A stretch of DNA of 43,027 nucleotides from Nitrospirota bacterium (GTDB lineage: Bacteria; Nitrospirota; Nitrospiria; 2-01-FULL-66-17): positions 1-43,027 of the forward strand of contig JACQCD010000132.1 in NCBI GenBank assembly GCA_016201825.1, read 5' to 3'. The position numbers and the translations under genes are program-made. The notes under the pieces are model-generated. The model worked only from the letters and a program-made list of their open reading frames with translations, was not told where the DNA came from and searched no databases. Shown piece after piece: positions 1 through 8,057 of this stretch. Each line of letters starts with the position of its first letter. Position 1 is the first letter of the stretch.

Positions 1-74
1 GCCTGTGTCTTGAACTCAGCCGTGTATTCCTGCTTCGGGATCTTGATCATCTTCGCCTCCAAGGTGACGTCCAT
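1..74 (-). CDS. Transposase OrfA, IS3-type, N-terminal fragment
   Basis: From the ATG at 74 (or the internal ATG at 50) the frame reads MIKIPKQEYTAEFKTQA and leaves the window. This is the characteristic opening of IS3/IS911-type OrfA proteins, which continue with a helix-turn-helix that binds the element ends. Only 24 residues are visible, so nothing can be said about OrfB or activity. The frame is continuous with the interrupted gene upstream (121-398), so a read-through fusion is formally possible, but the internal ATGs are the more natural starts. Confidence 0.5.
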   Translation of the reverse strand, partial: MDVTLEAKMIKIPKQEYTAEFKTQ

Positions 75-120
75 TGTACGTGATCCTTGGAAGACGAAAC
101 TCGAGGGGAAGCTCAGTTCA
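1..120 (-). mobile_element. End of an IS3-type insertion sequence (continues off the left edge)
   Basis: The minus strand reads TGAACTGAGCTTCCCCTCGA from position 120 leftwards, which resembles the TGAACTG... terminal repeats of IS3-family elements. It is followed by an open frame with the start of an OrfA-like transposase. The other end, and therefore any target duplication, is outside the window. The boundary at 120 is inferred from the point where the neighbouring gene's similarity to its family stops. Family assignment is from memory of the OrfA N-terminus, not a search. Confidence 0.5.
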
Positions 121-398
121 CTGATTTGACCGAAGTTGCTTGCCTGTGCAGAGACCGTGATCTTCTCGGGTTTCTTCTTCCTATTTTCTGCGAGGGTCTT
201 CTTTCGCTGTTTCAACTCGTCTCTTACCTCGTTTGCTGCTTGAAACCGCTCACGAAGCATCCGCTGAACTGCCGGCGGGTACGAGTCGTACATACCAAAT
301 AGCTTGGCCCGCTTGATTGAGAAGGCCTCATCACAATTGGGGCATTCAATCCTGAGTCCTGGCACTGCCAACAACTGCTTAATAACCTTGTTCCCCAT
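121..398 (-). pseudogene. Small Cys-motif/endonuclease-like gene interrupted by the IS
   Basis: An ATG at 398, preceded by GGGAG, opens a frame of about 92 native residues. Visible features are a CPNC pair near residues 19-22, a charged helical stretch (RERFQAANEVRDELKQRKK) and the segment SAQASNFGQI. The order of Cys pair, basic helix and a FGQI-like motif recalls small predicted endonucleases related to archaeal Holliday-junction resolvases, in which the FGxI segment leads into the catalytic half. Here the frame runs straight into IS sequence after FGQI, so the catalytic half would be lost. Family identity is tentative. The break at the TGAACTG repeat is what I see directly. Confidence 0.45.
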
Positions 399-616
399 GC
401 GATGATGCTCCCGTTGTAGGTCTAACGAGGCTGTAGGAAAACCCGATTCGACTTCACCGGTACCGTTTTTAGGGGGTGCCTTGACCCCTCCCGGGTATGC
501 GATCGTCGAATACAGGGCATCCTGGGAGGTCGTTTTTTGTTCATCAACAAACCATATTTCCTATAGGGTGAGGTACCCCCGTCATTCTTGTTTTGTCCCC
601 TTTTCTTGTTTGTGAC

Positions 617-677
617 GTATGACGCTTCGGTTCAGCGGCGGCGCTTCAGCGCCGTCCGCTACAACCGGTTGTTGGGC
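617..677 (-). repeat. attC-like integron recombination site downstream of the AIPR gene
   Basis: On the minus strand the 61-bp segment begins with GCCCAAC (677-671, matching R'' RYYYAAC) and ends with GTCATAC (623-617, close to R' GTTRRRY). Between them is a folded core: CGGTT (667-663) pairs with AACCG (632-628), AGCGG (660-656) with CCGCT (638-634), and CGGCGC (654-649) with GCGCCG (644-639). The tip is TGAA, and one unpaired A (655) is bulged on one arm. Two stem boxes, a spacer and an extrahelical base are what integron integrases recognise in attC. It lies just after the AIPR stop codon in the cassette orientation. R' deviates from consensus, so the site may be decayed. Confidence 0.5.
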
Positions 678-735
678 GGCAGTATGGGACACCAAACGCG
701 AATAGTCTGTGAGGTAGGCGCATCTTGGGTGGAAC

Positions 736-2508
736 TCACTTGTTGAGGCGCTTCTCGACCCACCCCCAGCGCCTGTGCGCAATCTCCATCGAACGCTTGT
801 AGGCGGCGTTAGTCCGCATGAAGCTGTAGTTTCCATCGGCTGCCTTGGGTTCGTAGAGCTTGTCCGCGGCGAGGTCCGAGAGGATGAAGCGGCACCGCAT
901 CGTGGCAAAGCCGGAAAGCCAGTCGGTGTACTGGGCTTCAAGGCTCAGCCCTCGGCCGAAGGCCTCGGCGCGTTCCTCAAGGTTCGGGTCATTCAGGATC
1001 GCCTGGCAGAGCAGCGCCCACAGCAAATTCCTCGCGCGCTGCACATAGTCGTACTTGCGCGCGCCCTTCTCGACAATGTCCTTCACAAGGCGCCGGAGCC
1101 GGAATTGGACCTTGTAGCAGAGGACGATCTGGCGAGAGTCCGCCTTAAGCCGGCCCTGGTTGAACACCTGGCCGTAGATCCGGTCATCTTCGAATACCTC
1201 CCGGAAGCGCGTGAATTTGTCGATCTCGCCGTCACTCACGAGGAACGTCTGCGCGAGTCGGGGCAACTCGATGGCCTTGTGCTCAGTAATCCTCCGCTCT
1301 TCTAGATCCTCGTCGCTCAGGTTCTCGAACGCCCTCTCCTGGCGCTCATAGTAGATCCCCAAGTCGTCTTGGAACCTGTCTTGAATCTCAAGCTGTATCA
1401 TGTCGTTCGCGTGCAGGTTCCACGGATCGACTGGATTCTGGCGGTTGTTGTTGATCGTGACGGTCGTGACAAACTCGGGAACGGCATCCGTGATGATGCG
1501 GCACACCACGTGGATGTTCTCCAGCGCGTCTCGCCTTTCCGTCAGGAGGTTGTTGCCCTCGTTCGCTTTCAGGAATCTCGAGATGGTCGTAACCGTCTGC
1601 GCGCCGTTGAGGAGGCGTGGCTCCGTGACCTTGAACTGCCCGTCCGTCGCGCTCAGCGCCTCGGCAAAGAGCGTGACGCCGTTGTGGTTGAAGGCGAAGA
1701 CCTTCGCATCCTCCTTGCCGTCGAGCACGATGCGCTTGAACGACTGCTGGATGGATCGGTTAACGGCCTTGTCCTCCGGTAGTGCGGCACGGATGTTCCG
1801 CTCGAAGAACCGCTCGCTCATCTCTCGGTACATCGCGTGAAGGTCCACGAGTTTGATGAACCCAATCGTCATCGTTTCGCCATTTGGGCCAGCGCGCGTG
1901 ACGGTGTCGTCGAGTTGGATGGGGTAGGTGTGGGTCTTGCGGATATGCGTCGTCGAGCCGACCTTGCGCGTTCGCGCCGAGCGGAACTCGATCACCATTG
2001 TCACCGGCCGCCCGAGGCGCTGGTCGATTAGGTACTTCTTGTTTTCCAAGTCCTCGCGGAGCTTGTCGAGCACCTGGCTTCGTTCCGCCTCCGCCGGATC
2101 GCCAGTGAACACGAAGTGAACGCAAACACGGTCGATCACCGCCTCGTTCTCGATGAGACAACTCTTGAGCTGGAGCAGCAGTTGGTTCTGCTGCTGGTCC
2201 TGGGTCCGCGCTCCGAAGATTCGCTCCATCCCGGCCTCGGTTAGCCGATTGAACGACTGCTTGAACTGGGCGTGAGAGTCCGAGTACTTGAATTGGAACA
2301 GGTAGAGATTGCGCTTCTCGCCGTCGAAGTGAAACCCATCGACGCCGTAGTCATGCCCGCCGAACGCGACCTGCGTGATCGCTTGGTCTCGCTCGACGCC
2401 GAACTCCTGCTCAAGATACAAGAGACCGAAATAGTCGTTGCGAACGCCGCCGCAACTCTTCTTCAGATCCGAGAATGCCTGATCAATTACGCGATCTGTG
2501 ATTGCCAT
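736..2508 (-). CDS. AIPR family (abortive-infection phage resistance) protein
   Basis: A 590-residue protein of the AIPR family, first described in plasmid-borne abortive phage resistance. The N-terminal part has a restriction-endonuclease-like signature: conserved acidic residues in LEQEFG (about 32-37), D57 in GVDGF, and the Q72-x-K74 pair in LFQFKYS, which suggests a PD-(D/E)xK nuclease fold. The central AIPR region follows, with LLNGAQTVTTISRF near residue 300 and NNNRQNPVDPWNLHAND near 360. Start is the ATG at 2508 with a weak AGGA. The gene is flanked by truncated hicA upstream and by the attC-like hairpin and an IS downstream, as expected for a mobile defence cassette. Its mechanism and trigger are not evident from sequence. 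Confidence 0.85.
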   Translation of the reverse strand: MAITDRVIDQAFSDLKKSCGGVRNDYFGLLYLEQEFGVERDQAITQVAFGGHDYGVDGFHFDGEKRNLYLFQFKYSDSHAQFKQSFNRLTEAGMERIFGARTQDQQQNQLLLQLKSCLIENEAVIDRVCVHFVFTGDPAEAERSQVLDKLREDLENKKYLIDQRLGRPVTMVIEFRSARTRKVGSTTHIRKTHTYPIQLDDTVTRAGPNGETMTIGFIKLVDLHAMYREMSERFFERNIRAALPEDKAVNRSIQQSFKRIVLDGKEDAKVFAFNHNGVTLFAEALSATDGQFKVTEPRLLNGAQTVTTISRFLKANEGNNLLTERRDALENIHVVCRIITDAVPEFVTTVTINNNRQNPVDPWNLHANDMIQLEIQDRFQDDLGIYYERQERAFENLSDEDLEERRITEHKAIELPRLAQTFLVSDGEIDKFTRFREVFEDDRIYGQVFNQGRLKADSRQIVLCYKVQFRLRRLVKDIVEKGARKYDYVQRARNLLWALLCQAILNDPNLEERAEAFGRGLSLEAQYTDWLSGFATMRCRFILSDLAADKLYEPKAADGNYSFMRTNAAYKRSMEIAHRRWGWVEKRLNK

Positions 2509-2587
2509 CGTCTAGTCCTAAGGGTCGTCAGAATACTGACGGGTCGCCCGCCCAAACATAATTCGCCACGGCCTCCGCGGTTCAGCA

Positions 2588-2764
2588 CTAGGCGGTCATC
2601 AGACCGGGACCGATCGTTTCTCCGGTATGAACGGGAACAACGGTGCAACGTCCGTCGGGATGCTCAAGAAAGTGGTGGCTCCCCTTGATGCGATCGACTC
2701 TGAATCCGGCCTTCCGTAACATGGCGATCAAGTGGCGGCCCGTCAGGCGGGGCAGCCGGGTCAT
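2588..2764 (-). CDS. hicA: HicA-type mRNA interferase toxin, C-terminally truncated
   Basis: A 58-residue protein opening MTRLPRLTGRHLIAMLRKAG and containing the HicA core GSHHF (catalytic His in a dsRBD-like fold) and VVPVHTGETIGPGL. Complete HicA proteins continue for about 15-20 residues after GPGL with a helix of the type LRKILRDxxLTxEEF. Here the frame instead reads MTA and stops, so the last helix is missing. The start overlaps the hicB stop by ATGA. The catalytic His is present, but loss of the final helix may have inactivated the toxin. The break faces the AIPR cassette, which suggests recombination at this point. Confidence 0.7.
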   Translation of the reverse strand: MTRLPRLTGRHLIAMLRKAGFRVDRIKGSHHFLEHPDGRCTVVPVHTGETIGPGLMTA

Positions 2765-2991
2765 GAATTGACGACGATCCGCTGAACGCCGATAAACTCG
2801 GAGGACTTCGGCGAGATTCCCTCACCCTCGAGACAGAGCTCGATCGCTTCCCGGATCCGTTTCATCAGCGTGTCAAGAGATTTCGCCTGGGTGTGACACC
2901 ATCGAAGCTCCGGCACACTCGCGACGAAAAATCCCTCCCGGTCACGCTCGATCACGACATTGAATTCTCGTTGCCTGACGTCTCGTTTCAT
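2761..2991 (-). CDS. hicB: HicB-type antitoxin
   Basis: A 76-residue protein with the HicB partial RNase-H-like fold: REFNVVIERDREGFFVASVP (strand-turn-strand with the usual GFFV/ASVPEL), then a helical segment TLMKRIREAIELCLE. HicB neutralises the HicA interferase and usually represses the operon. No DNA-binding C-terminal domain is visible, so this is the short HicB type. It precedes hicA with a 4-bp ATGA overlap. Because hicA is truncated, this may be an orphan antitoxin. It may be transcribed from the 120-bp gap to the M16 peptidase gene, where no strong promoter was found. Confidence 0.75.
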   Translation of the reverse strand: MKRDVRQREFNVVIERDREGFFVASVPELRWCHTQAKSLDTLMKRIREAIELCLEGEGISPKSSEFIGVQRIVVNS

Positions 2992-3112
2992 GCCAACCTC
3001 ACATCCGCGTGGGACGGATTATGCCGAATCCATCAACAAAATACCAGCCTGGCGGAACGCGCAAGAACGGTTCTGTGAGACGAGCCGGAGGTTGGAAATG
3101 CTGAACAGCGGG

Positions 3113-4372
3113 TCAGAACGACGAGGGCAGGTCGCGGCGTTGCATGGGGCCCAACACCGTGAGCGCCATCGTCTCTGGGGCGAGACAGGTCTTTGCCACG
3201 CGCAGGAGGTCGTCCGGCGTGACGGCGTCGATGCCCTTGATCATCTCGGGGAGCGTGATGTAGCGTCCGCCGTAGAGTTCGTCCTTGGCCAGTCGGTTCA
3301 TCCGGCTGCCGGTCCCTTCGAGGCTGAGCATCAAGCTGCCCTTGAGATGGTCCTTGGCGTGCGTCAGCTCGTCTTTGGCGACGACCTGCGAGCGAAGTTT
3401 CTTGCATTCCCGCAGACAGAGATTGATGACCTTCTGGGCGGCGGGTTTGCCCGTGGCGGCATAAATGGAAAACAGGCCCGCGTCGTGGTACGAGGCCATG
3501 CCGGAGTAGATCGAGTACGCGAGGCCCCTTCGCTCCCGGACCTCTTGGAAGAGCCGCGAGCTGACGCTCCCGCCGAGGATCGCGTTCAGCACGTGGAGGG
3601 CGTATCGATCATCGTGAGTTTGCGAGAGCCCCTCCGCTCCGAGACAGATGTGCACCTGCTCCAGCGCCTTTCGCTTGAGCAACACGCCGCCGCGGGTCTT
3701 GGGCGGCGTCCGGGGCACGAGAGGGTGCTCCGATCCCTCGAAGGGCGCAAAGGTCTTGGCGATCAGGTCCTCCAGCCGCTCCGGATCGAAGCGCCCGGAG
3801 ACGGCGACCACGGTCCGCGCCGGGTGATACTGGCGGGCCAAGAAGCCGGTCAGACGCCGCCGGGTCATGGTCTCGATGGTCTTCAGCTCGCCGAGGATGG
3901 GCCGGCCGAGGGGGTGGTTGCGCCAGACGTAGTCGGTATGAAGATCGTAGAGATATTCCTCGGGATCATCCTCGATCATCTTGATCTCTTCGAGGACGAC
4001 CTGTTTCTCGCGCTCCAACTCGGACGCGGCGAACGTGGACTCGAGGAAAATCTCGCCCAAGAGGGCGACCGCCCTGGGCAGGTGCTCGTCCAGCGACTTG
4101 GTGTAGAACGTCGTCGTCTCGCGGGAGGTAAACGCGTTGAGTTCTCCCCCCAGGACGTCGATTTCCTTGGCCAGTTCCCGAGCCGAACGGTGACGGGTGC
4201 CCTTGAAGAACATGTGTTCGAGGAAGTGGGAGAGCCCTTCTTCGCCGGGCCCCTCATCGCGCGATCCCACGTCGACCCAGATCCCCACCGCCGCGGAACG
4301 CACCGCAGGCATGGGTTCGGTGACGACCCGGATCCCGGTGTCCAAAATGATCTTGCGCGGCGTGGTTTTCAC
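3113..4372 (-). CDS. M16 family zinc metallopeptidase
   Basis: A 419-residue processing-peptidase-like protein of the pitrilysin (M16) family. The inverted zinc motif HxxEH is at residues 49-53 (HFLEH), with the third ligand at E129 in VVLEEIKM, exactly 76 residues after H53 as in the M16B subfamily. The C-terminal half has the non-catalytic M16 lobe with the R/Y-containing substrate-side region (RRGLAYSIYSG). Downstream of pnp in the same orientation, a gene order common in bacteria (pnp-ymxG-type). The length matches a single M16B subunit, which normally works as a homodimer. The substrate is unknown. Start ATG at 4372. Confidence 0.9.
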   Translation of the reverse strand: MKTTPRKIILDTGIRVVTEPMPAVRSAAVGIWVDVGSRDEGPGEEGLSHFLEHMFFKGTRHRSARELAKEIDVLGGELNAFTSRETTTFYTKSLDEHLPRAVALLGEIFLESTFAASELEREKQVVLEEIKMIEDDPEEYLYDLHTDYVWRNHPLGRPILGELKTIETMTRRRLTGFLARQYHPARTVVAVSGRFDPERLEDLIAKTFAPFEGSEHPLVPRTPPKTRGGVLLKRKALEQVHICLGAEGLSQTHDDRYALHVLNAILGGSVSSRLFQEVRERRGLAYSIYSGMASYHDAGLFSIYAATGKPAAQKVINLCLRECKKLRSQVVAKDELTHAKDHLKGSLMLSLEGTGSRMNRLAKDELYGGRYITLPEMIKGIDAVTPDDLLRVAKTCLAPETMALTVLGPMQRRDLPSSF

Positions 4373-4408
4373 AACGTGGCGGCTCGGTTCGAGACGTCAG
4401 GAAATACG

Positions 4409-4434
4409 GAGGGGCACAACGTGTTGTGCCCCTC
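4409..4434. repeat. Perfect inverted repeat between pnp and the M16 gene
   Basis: GAGGGGCACAAC and GTTGTGCCCCTC form two 12-bp perfect arms separated by GT. As RNA this gives an 11-bp stem with a 4-nt loop 6 nt after the pnp stop codon. There is no T-run on the minus strand, so it is more likely an mRNA-stability or processing hairpin, or a weak terminator, than a classic intrinsic terminator. Confidence 0.6.
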
Positions 4435-4439
4435 GCGCA

Positions 4440-6545
4440 TTATGCCTTCTCGGTTCCCTGCGGCGTCGCCCCCATCGCTTCCTTCCGCGAGAGGCGAATC
4501 TTGCCCTGGCGGTCCACCTCGAGCACCTTGACCAGGATCTCGTCGCCTTCCTTCACCTCGTCGGTGACGGATTTGACCCGGTGGGGCGCCAGTTGCGAGA
4601 TGTGCACGAGGCCGTCGACGCCGGGGCCGATCTCCACGATCGCCCCGAACTCCATGATGCGCGTCACCTTGCCCATGTAGAGCTTGCCGATTTCGACGTC
4701 TTCGGTGATCTGCTTGATCATCTCGATCGCCCTCTGAGCGGCGGCCTCGTCCGACGAGGCGATTGAGATCGAGCCGTCGTCCTCGACGTCGATCTTCACG
4801 CCGGTCTTGGCAATGATCCCACGAATGACTTTCCCGCCCGGCCCGATCACTTCTCGGACCTTGTCCGGTTTGACCTTCATCGTCAGAATCCGCGGCGCGT
4901 GGGCCGAGAGCCGGTCGCGGGTTTCCGAGATCGTCTCAGCCATCTTGTCCAGAATGTGCAGGCGCCCAAGCTTGGCCTGGGCCAGCGCCTTCTCCATGAT
5001 GTCGCGGTTGATCCCCTGGATCTTGATGTCCATCTGCAGCGCGGTCACGCCGGTTCGGGTGCCGGTCACTTTGAAGTCCATGTCGCCCAAGTGATCCTCG
5101 ACGCCGAGAATATCGGAGATGATCTCGACGTCGTTGCCCTCCTTGATCAGCCCCATCGCGATGCCGCTCACCGGCGCGGCAATCGGCACACCCGCGTCCA
5201 ACAGGGCGAGCGTTCCGCCGCAGACCGTCGCCATCGAGGAGGAGCCGTTCGACTCCAAAATATCGGACACGATGCGCAGCGTGTAGGGGAATTTCTCCTT
5301 CGAGGGGATGACCGGCTTGAGCGCGCGCTCCGCCAAGGCCCCATGCCCGATCTCCCGCCGACCCGGCCCCCGCATCGGACGGGCTTCGCCCACCGAGAAC
5401 GGAGGAAAGTTGTAGTGCAGCATGAACGTCTTGGTCGACTCGCCTTCAAGTGCGTCGATGCGCTGCTCGTCGTCCGACGTCCCCAGCGTCACCACCGCAA
5501 GACTCTGGGTTTCGCCCCGGGTAAAGAGCGCCGAGCCGTGCGTGCGGGGCAACACCCCGATCTCGCAGGTGATCGGCCGGATACCGACCGGGCTTCGTCC
5601 GTCCGCTCGGACCTTCTTGTCGAGGATCATGCGCCGCATCTGGTTGCGCTCGAGGTCGTGAAAGACCTCCTTGATCGCGCGGTTCCTTTCGGGCGCATCC
5701 GCGCTCCCCACCTTGGCCAACACGCCATCGAGGATCGCGGCCATCCGCTCCGACCGCTCGGTCTTGTTCGGAATGAGCAACGCGTCGCGGACGGGCTCCA
5801 CGGCTTCGCGGTGGACGCCCTCCACAAGGGCCGCGTCGGGCTCGGTCTTGGGCACGACGAGCTTCGGCTTGCCCACCCGCTTCACCAACTCGTCCTGCAG
5901 CGCGATGATCTTCTTGATCTCATCGTGCGCCAGCATGATCGCTTCGAGCATCACCTCTTCAGACACCTCCGAGGCTTCGCCCTCCACCATCATCACCGCG
6001 TCGCGCGTGCCCGCCACCACGACGTTCAGCGTGCTCCGCTCAAGATCGGTCAACGTCGGGGCAACCACGAAGCGGTCATCAACCCGTCCGATCCGGATAC
6101 CCGCGACCGGACCCTGAAACGGGGAGGAAGAAATCGAGAGCGCGGCCGAGGCGCCGATGATCCCGAGAAAATCCGTGGCGTTGCTCTGATCGGCCGACAG
6201 CACCGAGGCGATCACCTGGGTTTCGTGGTAAAACCGCTTCGGGAAGAGCGGCCGCAGCGGCCGATCGATCAGCCGGCTGGAGAGAATTTCCCGCTCCGCC
6301 GGGCGCCCTTCGCGCTTGAAAAATCCGCCGGGAATCTTCCCGGCGGCGTACGCCCGCTCCTGATAATCGACGGTCAAGGGGAGAAAATCAACCCCCGCCT
6401 TGGGTGCCTTGGCGGTGACCGCGGTCACCAAGACCACGGTATCCGCCATCTGGACCAACACCGCCCCATCGGCTTGCTTGGCGACCCGACCGCTCTCGAT
6501 CGTCAATCGCCGTCCCGCCACGTCCATCTCTAATCGTTCAACCAT
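4440..6545 (-). CDS. pnp: Polyribonucleotide nucleotidyltransferase
   Basis: PNPase, a 701-residue trimeric 3'-to-5' phosphorolytic exoribonuclease of mRNA decay. Two RNase PH-like halves are visible, linked by a helical segment; the second includes GVEDHLGDMDFKVTGTRTG with the active-site aspartates. A KH domain follows (VREVIGPGGKVIRGI with its GPGG loop, around residues 553-610) and then an S1 domain (GKLYMGKVTRIMEFGAIVEI, from about 620). Length agrees with the family. It follows rpsO after a roughly 200-bp gap that holds a long hairpin, as in E. coli, where a pnp leader stem is processed by RNase III. Start ATG at 6545, preceded by AAGGAG. Confidence 0.97.
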   Translation of the reverse strand: MVERLEMDVAGRRLTIESGRVAKQADGAVLVQMADTVVLVTAVTAKAPKAGVDFLPLTVDYQERAYAAGKIPGGFFKREGRPAEREILSSRLIDRPLRPLFPKRFYHETQVIASVLSADQSNATDFLGIIGASAALSISSSPFQGPVAGIRIGRVDDRFVVAPTLTDLERSTLNVVVAGTRDAVMMVEGEASEVSEEVMLEAIMLAHDEIKKIIALQDELVKRVGKPKLVVPKTEPDAALVEGVHREAVEPVRDALLIPNKTERSERMAAILDGVLAKVGSADAPERNRAIKEVFHDLERNQMRRMILDKKVRADGRSPVGIRPITCEIGVLPRTHGSALFTRGETQSLAVVTLGTSDDEQRIDALEGESTKTFMLHYNFPPFSVGEARPMRGPGRREIGHGALAERALKPVIPSKEKFPYTLRIVSDILESNGSSSMATVCGGTLALLDAGVPIAAPVSGIAMGLIKEGNDVEIISDILGVEDHLGDMDFKVTGTRTGVTALQMDIKIQGINRDIMEKALAQAKLGRLHILDKMAETISETRDRLSAHAPRILTMKVKPDKVREVIGPGGKVIRGIIAKTGVKIDVEDDGSISIASSDEAAAQRAIEMIKQITEDVEIGKLYMGKVTRIMEFGAIVEIGPGVDGLVHISQLAPHRVKSVTDEVKEGDEILVKVLEVDRQGKIRLSRKEAMGATPQGTEKA

Positions 6546-6599
6546 GCGTTCTCCTTGCTGCGCCTCGTCGAGGTCGCGTTATCGGCTCCGGACGATCCA

Positions 6600-6659
6600 C
6601 AGTCAATGAGACCTGACGATCCCCGTCTTCGAGCGGTGGTCGCCATGTGTCATTCACTG
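6600..6659 (-). promoter_or_regulatory. Long hairpin in the rpsO-pnp intergenic region
   Basis: On the minus strand CAGTGAATGA (6659-6650) pairs with TCATTGACTG (6609-6600) with one mismatch. Inside, TGGCGA pairs with TCGTCA (one G-U pair), and CC.CCG pairs with CGGGG around a loop, giving an interrupted stem of about 60 nt 55 nt before pnp. In E. coli the equivalent stem in the pnp leader is cut by RNase III and then degraded by PNPase, giving autoregulation. The same logic here is an inference from position and structure. Confidence 0.5.
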
Positions 6660-6750
6660 TGTCCCTCCTGAACCGTTCCGAACGTACGCCGGCACCGATC
6701 GGCCGCCGTCGCGTACGCGCTCGGGGTGAGTGAACAATCTCCGGCCGATG

Positions 6751-7017
6751 TCAGCGCCGGATATCCAATTGGCCGAGGATCTTCTTGTACCGCTCCACGT
6801 CCGTCCGTTTCAGGTAGTCCAACAGCTTGCGGCGCTGGCTCACCATCATGATCAAGCCGCGACGGGAATGATGATCCTTGGCGTGGGCCTTGAAATGATC
6901 GTTCAGATCGGCGATCCGCTTGCTCAAGATCGCGACCTGAACTTCGGGCGAGCCGGTGTCACTCTCGTGGCGCTTGAAGGTGTTGATGACCCCTTGTTTG
7001 ACCTCTTTCTGCAACAT
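6751..7017 (-). CDS. rpsO: 30S ribosomal protein S15
   Basis: 88 residues, the exact usual length of S15, which binds the central domain of 16S rRNA early in 30S assembly. The sequence shows the family hallmarks: an N-terminal helix, [19 protein letters not shown], then [18 protein letters not shown] and the basic [14 protein letters not shown] segment that contacts rRNA helices 20-22. Starts at the ATG at 7017, 28 bp after truB and upstream of pnp, the common truB-rpsO-pnp order. The short spacing to truB suggests co-transcription. Confidence 0.97.
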   Translation of the reverse strand: MLQKEVKQGVINTFKRHESDTGSPEVQVAILSKRIADLNDHFKAHAKDHHSRRGLIMMVSQRRKLLDYLKRTDVERYKKILGQLDIRR

Positions 7018-7045
7018 CGTGCTTCCCCTTTCCTGTTGATCCCCG

Positions 7046-8032
7046 CTATCGTCGCAGGCCTCGCCCTGCGCCCGCGGCGCCCTGCAATCCGCCCGTTTCC
7101 TTCACCGACGGATCGGCCAAGACGCGTTCGATCTTCAACACGCCGGCCCGTCCCCCACCCCTCATGTCCGCCTGATCGGCCAAAGCCGTCGCCAGCGCGA
7201 CCGTCACGCCGGCGGTCCTGATCCGGACCAGATCCCCGCGCCGACAGATCCCCACCCAGGTCTCCACCCGTTCCGCCGTCAGCGCGACCCCGTGACACGC
7301 GCGCTCGGCCGTCGCCGCGTCGACGTCAACGGCGGGAAGATCGCTCAAGACCTCGTCGATGGCGAACAGCCCACGTCCCGTCTCTCCCGCGCGCACGTCC
7401 GCCTCGACCTCGGTCACGGTGCGGGCGTCCGCGATGAGGAATCGCCCGACCCGCCGCCGCTCCAGGGCCTGGAGGGACGCGCCGACCCCCAAGCGTTCCC
7501 CCGCCTCGACGCACAGCGTCCGCACGTAGGTGCCCTTCGAACACGTCACGTCGAACGTGACGTCGCCGTCGGCGATCCCCAGGACCTCCAAGCGGCTGAT
7601 CGTGACCGTGCGCGGCTGCCGCTCCACGACTCGCCCCTCGCGCGCGGCTTTATACAGCGGTTCACCGTTGACCTTGACGGCCGAATACATCGGAGGGATC
7701 TGGATCAACGGCCCCACCAAGCCGCCGAGAACGCGGAGAATGTCGTCGGCGCTCACCCGGACCTCGGAGCGCGACAACACGCGGCCCGTGGCGTCTTGGG
7801 TATCGGTGGTGACGCCGAGCCGCATCACGACGCGATAGTCCTTGTCGGCGTCGACCAGGTAGTGCGCGACTTTCGTGGCGTGCCCGATGCACAGGGGGAG
7901 AACGCCGGTCGCCATCGGATCCAGGGTCCCGGTATGCCCGACCTTGGCGTGCTTGAGCAGGCCGCGGACCTTGGCGACCACGTCGTGCGAGGTCCAGTCC
8001 GGAGGTTTGTTGATGTTGAGAAAACCGTCCAT
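7046..8032 (-). CDS. truB: tRNA pseudouridine-55 synthase TruB
   Basis: 328 residues. Converts U55 of the T-psi-C loop of tRNAs to pseudouridine. The N-terminus [19 protein letters not shown] and the catalytic motif [15 protein letters not shown] (catalytic Asp in LDP, about residue 38) are diagnostic; TruB motif [10 protein letters not shown] follows near residue 185. The C-terminal roughly 70 residues look like a PUA-type RNA-binding domain ending in a low-complexity Gly-rich tail ([15 protein letters not shown]). Lies between nrnA (24-bp gap) and rpsO in the nus-infB cluster. Confidence 0.96.
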   Translation of the reverse strand: MDGFLNINKPPDWTSHDVVAKVRGLLKHAKVGHTGTLDPMATGVLPLCIGHATKVAHYLVDADKDYRVVMRLGVTTDTQDATGRVLSRSEVRVSADDILRVLGGLVGPLIQIPPMYSAVKVNGEPLYKAAREGRVVERQPRTVTISRLEVLGIADGDVTFDVTCSKGTYVRTLCVEAGERLGVGASLQALERRRVGRFLIADARTVTEVEADVRAGETGRGLFAIDEVLSDLPAVDVDAATAERACHGVALTAERVETWVGICRRGDLVRIRTAGVTVALATALADQADMRGGGRAGVLKIERVLADPSVKETGGLQGAAGAGRGLRR

Positions 8033-8057
8033 ACCGATTCGGATTAGCGCCCCGCGC

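Noticed and set aside
2509-2600. A second attC-like site between hicA and the AIPR gene
   Set aside because: GCCTAGT and GTTTGGGC could be imagined as ends and CCGCGG-AGG-CCGTGG as a stem, but there is no two-box stem with a bulged base.
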